Assembly (NCBI GenBank): GCA_017521405.1 | Contig: JAFXCP010000003.1 | Coordinates: forward strand, 1 to 39,326 | Source of the DNA: Akkermansia sp. | GTDB lineage: Bacteria; Verrucomicrobiota; Verrucomicrobiia; Verrucomicrobiales; Akkermansiaceae | Reading direction: 5' to 3' | DNA: 39,326 nucleotides | Part shown: piece after piece, positions 32,500-39,326 of the stretch | Layout of the letters: each line of letters starts with the position of its first letter | Numbering within the stretch: the stretch's first letter is position 1 | Translations under genes and position numbers: made by a program | The notes under the pieces: model-generated | Told to the model about the DNA's origin: nothing | The model's database searches: none | What the model saw: the letters and a program-made list of their open reading frames with translations, nothing else

Positions 32500-33744
32500 A
32501 TGGCTACCATTCGCCCCTTCGCCGCACTCCGCCCACCCAAAGCATATGCTGCACAGGTATCCTCCCTCCCCTACGATGTAATGAACCACGAGGAAGCCTG
32601 CTCCATGGCTGCCGGCAATCCCTCCTCCTACCTCCATATCTGCCGGGCGGATATCGACACCAGCGAAGCAGAAATCCACGCCCCCGCCACCTACGAAAAA
32701 AGCCGCCTCAATTTAGAAGAATTCCTGCGCCGGGGCATCCTCATCCGGGAGGAGAAACCCTGCTATTACATCTACCGCCAAATGATGTGGGGCAGAGTGC
32801 AAACCGGAATCGTGGGCTGCGCCAGCGTGGATGAATATTTGGACGGCACCATCAAAAAACACGAACTCACCCGCAAAGAAAAAGAGCTGGACCGCATTAA
32901 CCACTTCGACACCTGCTCCACCCAAACTGAACCCGTATTCCTGGCCTACCGCAAGCACGAAGGCATCTCTGCCGCCATTCGCGAATGGATTAAATTCCAC
33001 AAACCGGAATACGACTTCACCAGCGAAGACGGCGTTACCCACCTGCTCTGGCCTGTAACGGATGATGAAGTCATCGCCGCCATTCGCCAAGGATTCGAAG
33101 AAGTACCCACTCTTTACATTGCCGACGGACACCACCGCACAGCCAGCAGCGCAGCCGTTTCCGCCAAGCGCCGGGAACAACACCCCGATTATACCGGAGA
33201 GGAAGAATTCAACTACCTCATGGCCGTCACATTCTGCGATGAGGACCTCTTCATCATGGACTACAACCGCGTTGTGATGGATTTGAACGACCTTAGCCGA
33301 GAGAACTTTCTTACCAGCATCAGCAAGGATTTCACCCTCACCCCTATATCCGGAACAGCCCCCTACGCCCCCCGCCATAAGCACGAATTCGGCATGTGCC
33401 TGGCCGGGCAATGGTACAGCCTCACCGCTCGGGAAGGCAGCTTTAACCCAAGCCACCCCATCGAAAGTCTGGATTGTGCCATCCTGCAAAGCAACCTTCT
33501 TGCTCCCATCCTCGGCATCGAAGACCCTCGCACCAGCGAACGCATCGACTTTGTAGGCGGTATTCGCGGCTTAGAAGAACTCCGGCAACGCGCCGGAGAA
33601 AACGGCGTCGCGTTTGCCCTCTACCCCGTCACCATGGAAGACCTCTTCCATGTGGCCGACAGCGGTGAAATCATGCCACCAAAATCCACCTGGTTCGAAC
33701 CCAAACTCCGCTCCGGACTCTTTGCCCACGAAATCGAACGCTAA
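32500..33744 (+). CDS. DUF1015 domain protein
   Basis: 414 residues, a normal length for the family. The opening IRPFAALRPPKAYAAQVSSLPYDVMNHEEA and the central LYIADGHHRTASSAAVSAKR are diagnostic. The His pair in that motif and conserved acidic residues suggest a metal-dependent or phosphatase-like activity. The reaction is, to my knowledge, not firmly established. There is no signal peptide. It is 13 nt after GH110 and 21 nt before serA. DUF1015 commonly neighbours serA, and a link to serine synthesis is inferred from that. There is no Shine-Dalgarno; the upstream sequence is pyrimidine-rich. Confidence 0.88.
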   Translation: MATIRPFAALRPPKAYAAQVSSLPYDVMNHEEACSMAAGNPSSYLHICRADIDTSEAEIHAPATYEKSRLNLEEFLRRGILIREEKPCYYIYRQMMWGRVQTGIVGCASVDEYLDGTIKKHELTRKEKELDRINHFDTCSTQTEPVFLAYRKHEGISAAIREWIKFHKPEYDFTSEDGVTHLLWPVTDDEVIAAIRQGFEEVPTLYIADGHHRTASSAAVSAKRREQHPDYTGEEEFNYLMAVTFCDEDLFIMDYNRVVMDLNDLSRENFLTSISKDFTLTPISGTAPYAPRHKHEFGMCLAGQWYSLTAREGSFNPSHPIESLDCAILQSNLLAPILGIEDPRTSERIDFVGGIRGLEELRQRAGENGVAFALYPVTMEDLFHVADSGEIMPPKSTWFEPKLRSGLFAHEIER

Positions 33745-33765
33745 CCACCCATCCTTTCCCCCCTC

Positions 33766-35334
33766 ATGAAGATACTCATCCCCACAAAACTCGATAAAGC
33801 CGCCGCCGCCACCATGGCCGCAGCAGGATACGACGTCGTCCAAAACGATACCACCCCCTTGGCAGAACTCATCTCCGCCCACCCAGACACAGCCGGCATC
33901 ATCGTCCGCTCCGAGAAAATCACCCCGGAAATCATCGATGCCCTCCCCGCCCTCAAATGCATCATCCGCGCAGGAGCCGGCTACGACAACATCGACTACG
34001 TGTACGCCCGCAGCAAAAACATCGATGTCATGAACACTCCGGGCGCAAACTCCAACGCCGTAGCGGAAGAAGTAATCGCTATGATTCTGGCAGCCTACCG
34101 CTACATCGTCCCCGCCGATACCACCACACGCGCCGGAGAATGGAACAAAAAGAAATACATGGGACACGAACTTACCGGCAAAACCGTAGGCATCCTCGGT
34201 CTTGGCAACATCGGACGCCTACTCGTCAAACGCCTCCAAGGCTTTGAATGCACCGTTTTAGGGTACGACCATTTCCTCTCCAAACAACGCGCCTTGAATA
34301 TAGGCGCCACACCCACGGAAATTGACGAAATCTTCGCCAACTCCGACATCATCTCCCTGCATGTCCCCGGCGGTCCCTCCACCAAAAACCTCATCAACGC
34401 AGAACTCATCGGCAAGATGAAGGATGGTGCCCTACTCATCAACTGCTCCCGCTACGGCGTAGTGGATGAGGATGCCCTCCGAGCTGCCAAGGCTGCCGGC
34501 AAAAACATCATCTACTGCACCGATGTACACCCCAAGGACACCGCAGCCATGCAACCCAGCGCCGATGTGGCAGACCTGCTACTGCCCCACCTGGGAGCTA
34601 ACACCAAAGAAGCCAACAAGAAAGCAGCCCTCAAAGCCGCCCGGCAAATGGTTGACTACTTCACCAGCGGAGATACCAGCTGCGTCATCAACGGCGAAAA
34701 ACCGAAAGACCTTAACCCCGCCCACCTGCACTTGGCCACCATGCTGGGCAAACTCTGCTACCACACCGGTGGCTGCAAACCCATCCGCAAAGTAGAATGC
34801 ACCTTCTACAACAACCTGCGCTCCTACCGCAAATGGTTTACCCCGTGGATTCTGGAAGGAGCCGTACCCGGAGCGGAAAAAGGCCTTATGCCCGCCGCAG
34901 CAGAAGCCTCCTTCCGCGAACACGGCATCGTCTTCAAAGCCCGAGAACCCAAGGATGACAAGCAGTACGATGACGCCCTCACCCTCGACATCTTTATGGA
35001 AGAAAACGGCGCACAACACATCAGCAGCGTACGCGGCATGGTAGTGGACGGCGTACCCGTCGTCTCCCGCATCGGAGATTTTGACCACCTATATGCCGCA
35101 TTGGAAGGTAACACCCTCGTCCTGCGCTATAACGACCGCCCCGGTGTCGTCGCCGTCATCGGCCAAGCACTCTCCCTTGCCGGCATCAACATCGAAAACA
35201 TGATGGCCCCCAGCCACCACGCCAGCGGCACCTCCCTCGCCATCATCAAAACGGACAAACCCGTTTCCCCCCAGCAAGTGCAAGGCATCGCCAGCACCAT
35301 TGATGCATCCCTTGCCTTCGCCATCAGCATGTAA
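33766..35334 (+). CDS. serA: D-3-phosphoglycerate dehydrogenase
   Basis: 522 residues, the long form of the enzyme that opens serine biosynthesis by oxidising 3-phosphoglycerate with NAD. Visible are the NAD-binding GILGLGNIGRLLVKRL (about 143-158), the substrate-side NTPGANSNAVAEE, the catalytic Arg in LINCSRYGVVDEDAL and the catalytic His in LLLPHLGANTKEA. A middle domain typical of the long form precedes a C-terminal ACT domain (about 448-520, VLRYNDRPGVVAVIGQALSLAGINIENM) that usually senses serine. It is last in the cluster starting at 28115 and is followed by a strong terminator. Confidence 0.93.
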   Translation: MKILIPTKLDKAAAATMAAAGYDVVQNDTTPLAELISAHPDTAGIIVRSEKITPEIIDALPALKCIIRAGAGYDNIDYVYARSKNIDVMNTPGANSNAVAEEVIAMILAAYRYIVPADTTTRAGEWNKKKYMGHELTGKTVGILGLGNIGRLLVKRLQGFECTVLGYDHFLSKQRALNIGATPTEIDEIFANSDIISLHVPGGPSTKNLINAELIGKMKDGALLINCSRYGVVDEDALRAAKAAGKNIIYCTDVHPKDTAAMQPSADVADLLLPHLGANTKEANKKAALKAARQMVDYFTSGDTSCVINGEKPKDLNPAHLHLATMLGKLCYHTGGCKPIRKVECTFYNNLRSYRKWFTPWILEGAVPGAEKGLMPAAAEASFREHGIVFKAREPKDDKQYDDALTLDIFMEENGAQHISSVRGMVVDGVPVVSRIGDFDHLYAALEGNTLVLRYNDRPGVVAVIGQALSLAGINIENMMAPSHHASGTSLAIIKTDKPVSPQQVQGIASTIDASLAFAISM

Positions 35335-35354
35335 ATCCCACAGCAGCCCAATTA

Positions 35355-35389
35355 AAAAAGGCGGTCTTCCCAAAGAAGACCGCCTTTTT
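35355..35389. terminator. Bidirectional terminator after serA
   Basis: A 10-bp GC-containing stem (35360-35369 with 35375-35384) extended by five A:T pairs, with a 5-nt loop. A-run on the left, T-run on the right. It lies 20 nt after the serA stop and serves the convergent thioredoxin-like gene too. Confidence 0.93.
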
Positions 35390-35417
35390 CCATTACAACA
35401 AAACAACCAAAAAATCA

Positions 35418-36017
35418 CTACCTCTTGCCAGAAACCGTATAATCCTTCCAGTTGGATAGCACCTCCTGCACCTGCCCGGCACCCACCACACTCTTAATTA
35501 AAGTACCATCCTTATCCGCCACACTCACCGCCGGAAAGCCAGGCATACCACAGCCGGGAATCCCCTGAAAATTTGTAGCCTTCAGCGCATCAAACATCAA
35601 ATAAGGCATCTTCCCCTTATACGCCCGCACATAATTCTTAGCCTCCCCCTCCGTCTTATCCCCGCAAATAAGCACCAACTCCACCTTCCGCGAACGCCTA
35701 ATCTTCTTATACTCATCCACCGCCACAGGCATACACTCCCGGCAATAGAGACACCAACTCGCAGAATAAAGGAAAATGTAATAATCCGCCTTCAAATTCA
35801 CCTTCCCATTGTACACATCAAAATTGCCTAACGCACGAGCAACCACCCCGCGAGACTCCTGCGCCCCACCCTTCTTCGCCTTCTTCTTACGCCCCTTTGC
35901 AGAGGATACATGCCCCTCTACCTCCCCCAACTCCTCCCCTTGAGCCATTGCAGGCACACACCAAAGCACCACCCCGCACACCACCAACAACACGATATAT
36001 AACTGACGGAACAACAT
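35418..36017 (-). CDS. Secreted thioredoxin-like protein
   Basis: 199 residues from the ATG at 36017. A hydrophobic signal or anchor (residues 1-25) and a Lys-rich linker (about 41-50, KGRKKKAKKG) precede a thioredoxin fold. The redox motif SASWCLYCREC (C89, C92, with extra C95) is followed by KVELVLICGDKTEGEA and the cis-Pro side GFPAVSV. The layout resembles nucleoredoxin/TlpA-like proteins acting outside the cytoplasm. The CLYC pair differs from the usual CGPC or CPHC. Likely electron partner: the DsbD-like protein at 4.2-6.4 kb (inference). It has its own consensus promoter 9 nt before the ATG. Confidence 0.82.
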   Translation of the reverse strand: MLFRQLYIVLLVVCGVVLWCVPAMAQGEELGEVEGHVSSAKGRKKKAKKGGAQESRGVVARALGNFDVYNGKVNLKADYYIFLYSASWCLYCRECMPVAVDEYKKIRRSRKVELVLICGDKTEGEAKNYVRAYKGKMPYLMFDALKATNFQGIPGCGMPGFPAVSVADKDGTLIKSVVGAGQVQEVLSNWKDYTVSGKR

Positions 36018-36026
36018 AATAAACGA

Positions 36027-36055
36027 AGCATAACAAACCCACCTACAAGAGTCAA
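36027..36055 (-). promoter_or_regulatory. Promoter of thioredoxin-like gene
   Basis: Minus strand TTGACT (36055-36050), 17-nt spacer, TATGCT (36032-36027), 9 nt before the ATG at 36017. Confidence 0.65.
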
Positions 36056-36092
36056 CCCTAATAAAGCACATCACCCGCCGCTTCTTTTTAAC

Positions 36093-36120
36093 TTGACTCC
36101 CCCTTTAATTTTGGTAGGAT
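36093..36120 (+). promoter_or_regulatory. Promoter of GH20 gene
   Basis: TTGACT (36093-36098), 16-nt spacer, TGG then TAGGAT (36115-36120), 11 nt before the ATG at 36132. The predicted leader is about 4-5 nt. Confidence 0.6.
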
Positions 36121-36131
36121 ATGAGACAATT

Positions 36132-38387
36132 ATGAAGAAGCGTACCCTTATCATCATGGCAGCTCTCTCCGCAAGCGCCCTCTCCGGGCAAGACTTGCAA
36201 CAACAGGCAGACTCCCTCTCACTCCCCACCGAAATACGAGGCTCAAAACTCCACATCCCCTCCGTCCCCGGAGCAAAAGTCTCCCTCCTTGGCGCAGACT
36301 ACGAACAAATCATCTCCCCCAAAGGCAAAATATCCCCCCTGCCCACAGACGTTCCCGTACAAGTAAGCTTCACCCTTTCCAAAAACGGCCAAGAAGCTGT
36401 CAGCAAAGACTACACCATCACCATTAAAGGCAAAGCCATCCCCCAAAACAACGCCAACCCCAAACCCCGCATCATCCCCGACATCCTCAGCTGGCAAGGA
36501 GACAACGGCAAATACACCCTCGGCAGCGAAATCATCCTCTCCGCACCGGAAGGCCCCATGGCTCGCAACTTTGCCCGAGAACTTGAAACCACCACCGGGA
36601 AAAAAGTAACCCTCCTCAAACCTGGCAAAAAAAACGACAAAAAAGCACACATCATCCTCTCCCCCCACATGGCCGATGACCTGGGTAAGGAAGGCTACCG
36701 CATAAACATCTCCAAAAATGGTATCCGCATCACCGCAGGAACAGAAACAGGCCTCTTCTGGAGTACCCGCACCCTCCTCCAAATGCTCGTTCAAGACTCC
36801 TCCGCCCTACCCTGCGGCAAAATCCTGGACTTCCCCCGCTACCAACTCCGCGGCTTCATGCTCGACATCGCACGCCTCCCCTTCCCCATGGAATACCTTA
36901 AAGAAGTCGTGCGCCTCATGGCCTGGTACAAAATGAACGACCTGCACCTCACCATCAACAACAACTACATCTTCCACGAACAATACGTAGACGAAGGCAA
37001 AGACCCCTTCAAAGAAAGCTACGCCGCCTTCCGCCTTCAATCCAAAGTCAAAGGACTCACCGCCACAGACCTCTCCTACACCAAACGAGAATTCCGTGAA
37101 CTCATTGACTTTGCTCGCCAGCACGGCATCAACATCGTACCGGAATTCGATGCCCCCGGCCATGCCCTCTCCTTCACACGAGTCCGCCCGGACCTCATCT
37201 ACAAAGGAGAAATGGGCCACGCCAAACGCCGCTGCGAAATGCTCGATGCCGCCAACCCCGAAACCCTTAAATTCCTCGAAGGCATTTACGACGAATACCT
37301 CCTCCCCCAAAAAAATAAACCCGCCGTATTCGATGGCTGCGTCATGCACATCGGCGCAGATGAATTCTATGGCGGTGCAGAACACTACCGCAGCTTTATG
37401 GACGGACTCCTCGCCATGGTCCAGAAAAAAGGCTACACCCCCCGCGTATGGGGCAGCCTTAGTGCCAAACGAGGCAACACACCCGTACGCTCCGAAGGCG
37501 TACAAATGAACCTCTGGAGCGAAGGCTGGTCCAACGCATGGGAAGCCGTCAAAGCCGGATACGACGTCATCAACACAAACGACGGCCGACTCTACATCGT
37601 CCCCTACGCCAACTACTACCGCGCAGACTACAACCACAAAGGCCTTTACAACAACTGGACACCCAACCAGATGTACAAACAGACACTCCCCGCCGGTCAT
37701 CCCCAACTCATCGGCTCCACCTTCGCCGTCTGGAACGACATGATCGACCAGAAATACAACGGCTACGGCGCATGGGACATCTGGAACACCATCTCCGGCA
37801 CCGTAGACGTCCTTGCCCAAAAAATGTGGGGCACAGCCACCGCCCCCACCACCTTTGAGCAGCACCGCGAACTCGTTGCCAAAATCAACCACATCCCCGG
37901 CTGCGACCCCCTCTTCCGCAGCACCATCACCGAGCCCCTCTCCCTCAAAGCCAAACGCTTCGAAAAACTCCCCGCCTTCATCCGCAAAGGCTCCCTCGGC
38001 CCGGAATACCACCTCACCATGAGCCTCGAAATGAAAGCCTCCCCCAAGAACGGAGAAGAACAAATCCTCCTCCAATCCCCGGAAGGCACACTCTATGCCG
38101 CCATGAAAGACGGCACCATCGGCTTCACCCGGTCCGACTCCATGAGCTTCAGCTTCAACTGCAAACTCCCCGTCGGCAAACGCACCAAACTCGAACTCAT
38201 CGGCACCATGGGTAAAACCCAACTCCTTATAGACGGACAACCCGCCGGCCAAGCCACCCTCACACGCTTCCACAAACGCACAGAAGGACTCATGAACACC
38301 TTCATCCTGCCGCTGGACATCGTAGGCCGCCACTTCAACGGTACCATCTACAGCATGGACGTAACCCCCGCCGCCCCCAAACAATGA
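36132..38387 (+). CDS. Secreted GH20 beta-N-acetylhexosaminidase
   Basis: 751 residues. It has a signal peptide (MKKRTLIIMAALSASALSG), a beta-sandwich region and a GH20b-type alpha/beta domain (about 110-230, EGPMARNFARELETTTGKKV and TAGTETGLFWSTRTLLQML). The catalytic TIM barrel starts at RGFMLDIARLPFPMEYLK. The substrate-assisted catalytic pair is in MHIGADEFYGG (D410, E411); LWSEGW and IWNTISGTVDVLAQKMWG follow. The last 140 residues (about 610-750) look like a lectin-type beta-sandwich. The enzyme removes terminal GlcNAc/GalNAc from glycans such as mucin. The short promoter-proximal start at 36132 is preferred. Codon use is extremely C-rich at third positions. It overlaps the next gene by 4 nt. 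Confidence 0.92.
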   Translation: MKKRTLIIMAALSASALSGQDLQQQADSLSLPTEIRGSKLHIPSVPGAKVSLLGADYEQIISPKGKISPLPTDVPVQVSFTLSKNGQEAVSKDYTITIKGKAIPQNNANPKPRIIPDILSWQGDNGKYTLGSEIILSAPEGPMARNFARELETTTGKKVTLLKPGKKNDKKAHIILSPHMADDLGKEGYRINISKNGIRITAGTETGLFWSTRTLLQMLVQDSSALPCGKILDFPRYQLRGFMLDIARLPFPMEYLKEVVRLMAWYKMNDLHLTINNNYIFHEQYVDEGKDPFKESYAAFRLQSKVKGLTATDLSYTKREFRELIDFARQHGINIVPEFDAPGHALSFTRVRPDLIYKGEMGHAKRRCEMLDAANPETLKFLEGIYDEYLLPQKNKPAVFDGCVMHIGADEFYGGAEHYRSFMDGLLAMVQKKGYTPRVWGSLSAKRGNTPVRSEGVQMNLWSEGWSNAWEAVKAGYDVINTNDGRLYIVPYANYYRADYNHKGLYNNWTPNQMYKQTLPAGHPQLIGSTFAVWNDMIDQKYNGYGAWDIWNTISGTVDVLAQKMWGTATAPTTFEQHRELVAKINHIPGCDPLFRSTITEPLSLKAKRFEKLPAFIRKGSLGPEYHLTMSLEMKASPKNGEEQILLQSPEGTLYAAMKDGTIGFTRSDSMSFSFNCKLPVGKRTKLELIGTMGKTQLLIDGQPAGQATLTRFHKRTEGLMNTFILPLDIVGRHFNGTIYSMDVTPAAPKQ

Positions 38388-38746
38388 ACCCCAGCACCCC
38401 TGAGCAAGAATTCCAAGCCGGAGCCGATGCCTTCCGCGATGGGCGCCATGCGGAAGGCGCGGAACACCTCCGCCGCGCTGCCTTTGCCGGCCACCCCGAA
38501 GCCCAGAACCAACTTGCACGCATCTACTTCGCCCGCCTCAAAACTCGCACCGACCTCCTCGACCTTGAAACCGCAGCCCAAAGCGGAGACCACGTCGCAC
38601 TCTTCGTCCTCGCTATGACCCTCATCGAAGGCCGACTCATCGACAAAGACACCGACAAAGCCCTCACCGCCCTGCGCCACGCCGCCACCCGGGGCAACCT
38701 CATGGCACAAACCATGCTCCAAGCCACCACCCCGCCCACCGAATAA
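38384..38746 (+). CDS. Small Sel1-repeat protein
   Basis: 120 residues with no signal peptide. It contains two or three Sel1/TPR-like helical pairs: EHLRRAAFAGHPEAQNQLARIYFA, LETAAQSGDHVALFVLAMTLIEG, KALTALRHAATRGNLMAQTMLQA. Such repeats bind other proteins. The start codon overlaps the GH20 stop (ATGA), so it is translationally coupled to a secreted enzyme although it appears cytoplasmic. No intrinsic terminator follows it. Confidence 0.78.
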   Translation: MNPSTPEQEFQAGADAFRDGRHAEGAEHLRRAAFAGHPEAQNQLARIYFARLKTRTDLLDLETAAQSGDHVALFVLAMTLIEGRLIDKDTDKALTALRHAATRGNLMAQTMLQATTPPTE

Positions 38747-38775
38747 AAAACTTAGCCCGAAAACACACATTATCC

Positions 38776-38804
38776 TTGCCCCCCACCCCGAACGCGTGTA
38801 AAAT
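38776..38804 (+). promoter_or_regulatory. tRNA-Ala promoter
   Basis: TTGCCC (38776-38781), 17-nt spacer, TAAAAT (38799-38804), 13 nt before the mature tRNA 5' end. Confidence 0.6.
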
Positions 38805-38817
38805 ACCCCGCACACAT

Positions 38818-38890
38818 GGGGCATTAGCTCAGTTGGTAGAGCGGTTGCATCGCACGCAACAGGTCAGGGATTCGAGTTCCCTATGCTCCA
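38818..38890 (+). tRNA. tRNA-Ala (anticodon CGC)
   Basis: 73 nt fold into a standard cloverleaf. The acceptor GGGGCAT/ATGCTCC has one G:T pair. A D-loop AGTTGGTA, an anticodon stem GTTGC/GCAAC with loop ATCGCAC (anticodon CGC, reading GCG), a variable AGGTC and a T-arm AGGGA-TTCGAGT-TCCCT follow. The discriminator is A. The 3' CCA is not encoded. Confidence 0.95.
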
Positions 38891-38917
38891 GCCTCCGTTT
38901 TTTCGGAGAAAAACTTC

Positions 38918-38956
38918 GGCTTGGCAAGCCTTTGGGTTTGCCAAGCCAACTTTTTT
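38918..38956 (+). terminator. Terminator after tRNA-Ala
   Basis: A 10-bp perfect stem GGCTTGGCAA/TTGCCAAGCC (38918-38927 with 38938-38947) with a 10-nt loop, then AAC and six T. A smaller hairpin CTCCG-TTTTTT-CGGAG lies just before it at about 38893-38908. Confidence 0.85.
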
Positions 38957-39096
38957 ATGCAGCAACGCGAAATAAAAAAGGGAGGCTGCCACGCTGAAGC
39001 GCTTGTCACGCCATAGCTCCGAAGGAGCGACGGCGGAAGTGCGGAAGCGGGCAAACCACAGTGGCGCAATACATGCGGTAAATGCAAAACATAGCA
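38957..39096 (+). other. Non-coding stretch with inverted repeat before broken GIY-YIG gene
   Basis: No gene is seen. The notable element is CGCC-ATA-GCTCC-GAA-GGAGC-GAC-GGCG (39009-39035), a hairpin with a 3x3 internal loop. Its G-rich right side continues into GGAAGTGCGGAAGCGGG. Similar GC-rich imperfect hairpins often flank stand-alone GIY-YIG genes in other bacteria; this is my recollection, not checked. Confidence 0.35.
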
Positions 39097-39326
39097 ATGC
39101 TAATACCAACCTCTCATTTCTACTACGTTTACATTCTGCGTGATGTCGCTACAGGCAAACGCCATTACACAGGCGTGACTCATGATTTGTAAGAACGCTT
39201 GGCTATGCACAATGCAGGGCATGTACCGCACACTTCCAAATTTGCACCATGGTATATTGAAACCGCCATTGCTTTCCGAGACAAAGAAAAAGCCTTTGCA
39301 TATGAGCGATATCTCAAAACAGGTGC
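39097..39326 (+). pseudogene. GIY-YIG endonuclease-like gene with in-frame stop, cut by window edge
   Basis: From the ATG at 39097 the frame reads into YYVYILRDVATGKRHYTGVT, the GIY-YIG start in its common YVYIL/YTG form. A TAA at 39190-39192 (codon 32) stops it. The same frame then continues ERLAMHNAGHVPHTSKFAPW, ending YERYLKTG at the edge, which is exactly the expected rest of the domain. The stop replaces what is usually Lys or Glu in DL-x-ERL, so one base change explains it. The result is a small UvrC-type GIY-YIG domain protein that is either inactivated or carries a sequencing error. Confidence 0.8.

Noticed and set aside
36807-38519. A 570-codon open frame on the minus strand across the GH20 gene
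   Set aside because: It is the mirror of a very C-rich codon-biased gene. Its translation is low-complexity Gly/Val/Phe/Glu, and the plus strand has full GH20 motifs.
1-39326. CRISPR array, prophage, insertion sequence or toxin-antitoxin island
   Set aside because: No regularly spaced identical repeats, transposase, integrase or phage structural genes were found on either strand.

Overview
The window looks like a chromosomal segment of a Verrucomicrobiota bacterium close to Akkermansia. This is inferred from gene content and style, not from a database search. The signs are: two very large surface proteins (one a classical autotransporter, one built from chlamydial-Pmp-like GGAI/FxxN repeats), secreted mucin-type glycosidases (GH110 and GH20), a DUF1015-SerA pair, moderately high GC, and very few Shine-Dalgarno sequences. 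There are no phage, plasmid or CRISPR signs. The only possibly mobile-associated piece is a broken GIY-YIG gene beside a tRNA at the right edge.

Left part (1-10.3 kb): a partial minus-strand Pmp-like surface protein runs off the left edge. Next comes a minus-strand pair, panC and an orphan LolD-type ABC ATPase. The divergent dsbD-like thiol:disulfide transporter overlaps a RecQ-family helicase. Two small lipoproteins (one with a very basic 13-residue repeat tail), a Nudix hydrolase and an unknown helical protein follow.

Middle part (10.2-28 kb): a tightly overlapped minus-strand operon yqeY-ispD-NAD-dependent epimerase-membrane J-domain/Sel1 protein faces a plus-strand pair, a small membrane protein and pdxA. 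A secreted 3D-domain protein, khpA-priA and a 1717-residue autotransporter with an unusual promoter/leader follow. A SurA-like chaperone diverges from a class V aminotransferase. Two coupled small exported proteins diverge from a C_GCAxxG_C_C redox protein and a CynX-like MFS transporter.

Right part (28-39.3 kb): a probable six-gene operon holds an exported coiled-coil protein, two paralogous small exported proteins, a GH110 alpha-galactosidase, DUF1015 and serA, and ends in a strong terminator. A secreted thioredoxin-like protein diverges from a GH20 hexosaminidase overlapping a Sel1 protein. tRNA-Ala(CGC) and a GIY-YIG gene with an in-frame stop close the window.

Functional threads: envelope biogenesis and redox (SurA, DsbD, thioredoxin-like, lipoproteins, autotransporter), mucin glycan removal (GH110, GH20), serine synthesis (SerA plus a distant class V aminotransferase) and cofactor synthesis (PanC, PdxA, IspD).

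The most striking genome-wide-looking signal is promoter architecture. At seven start codons a good -35/-10 pair ends only 6-7 nt before the ATG, which predicts leaderless mRNAs. Several others leave leaders of only a few nucleotides. The second is a family of small exported proteins sharing an 'I-x-D-K/E-x-SA-x-x-A'-like motif, two of them in the GH110 operon.
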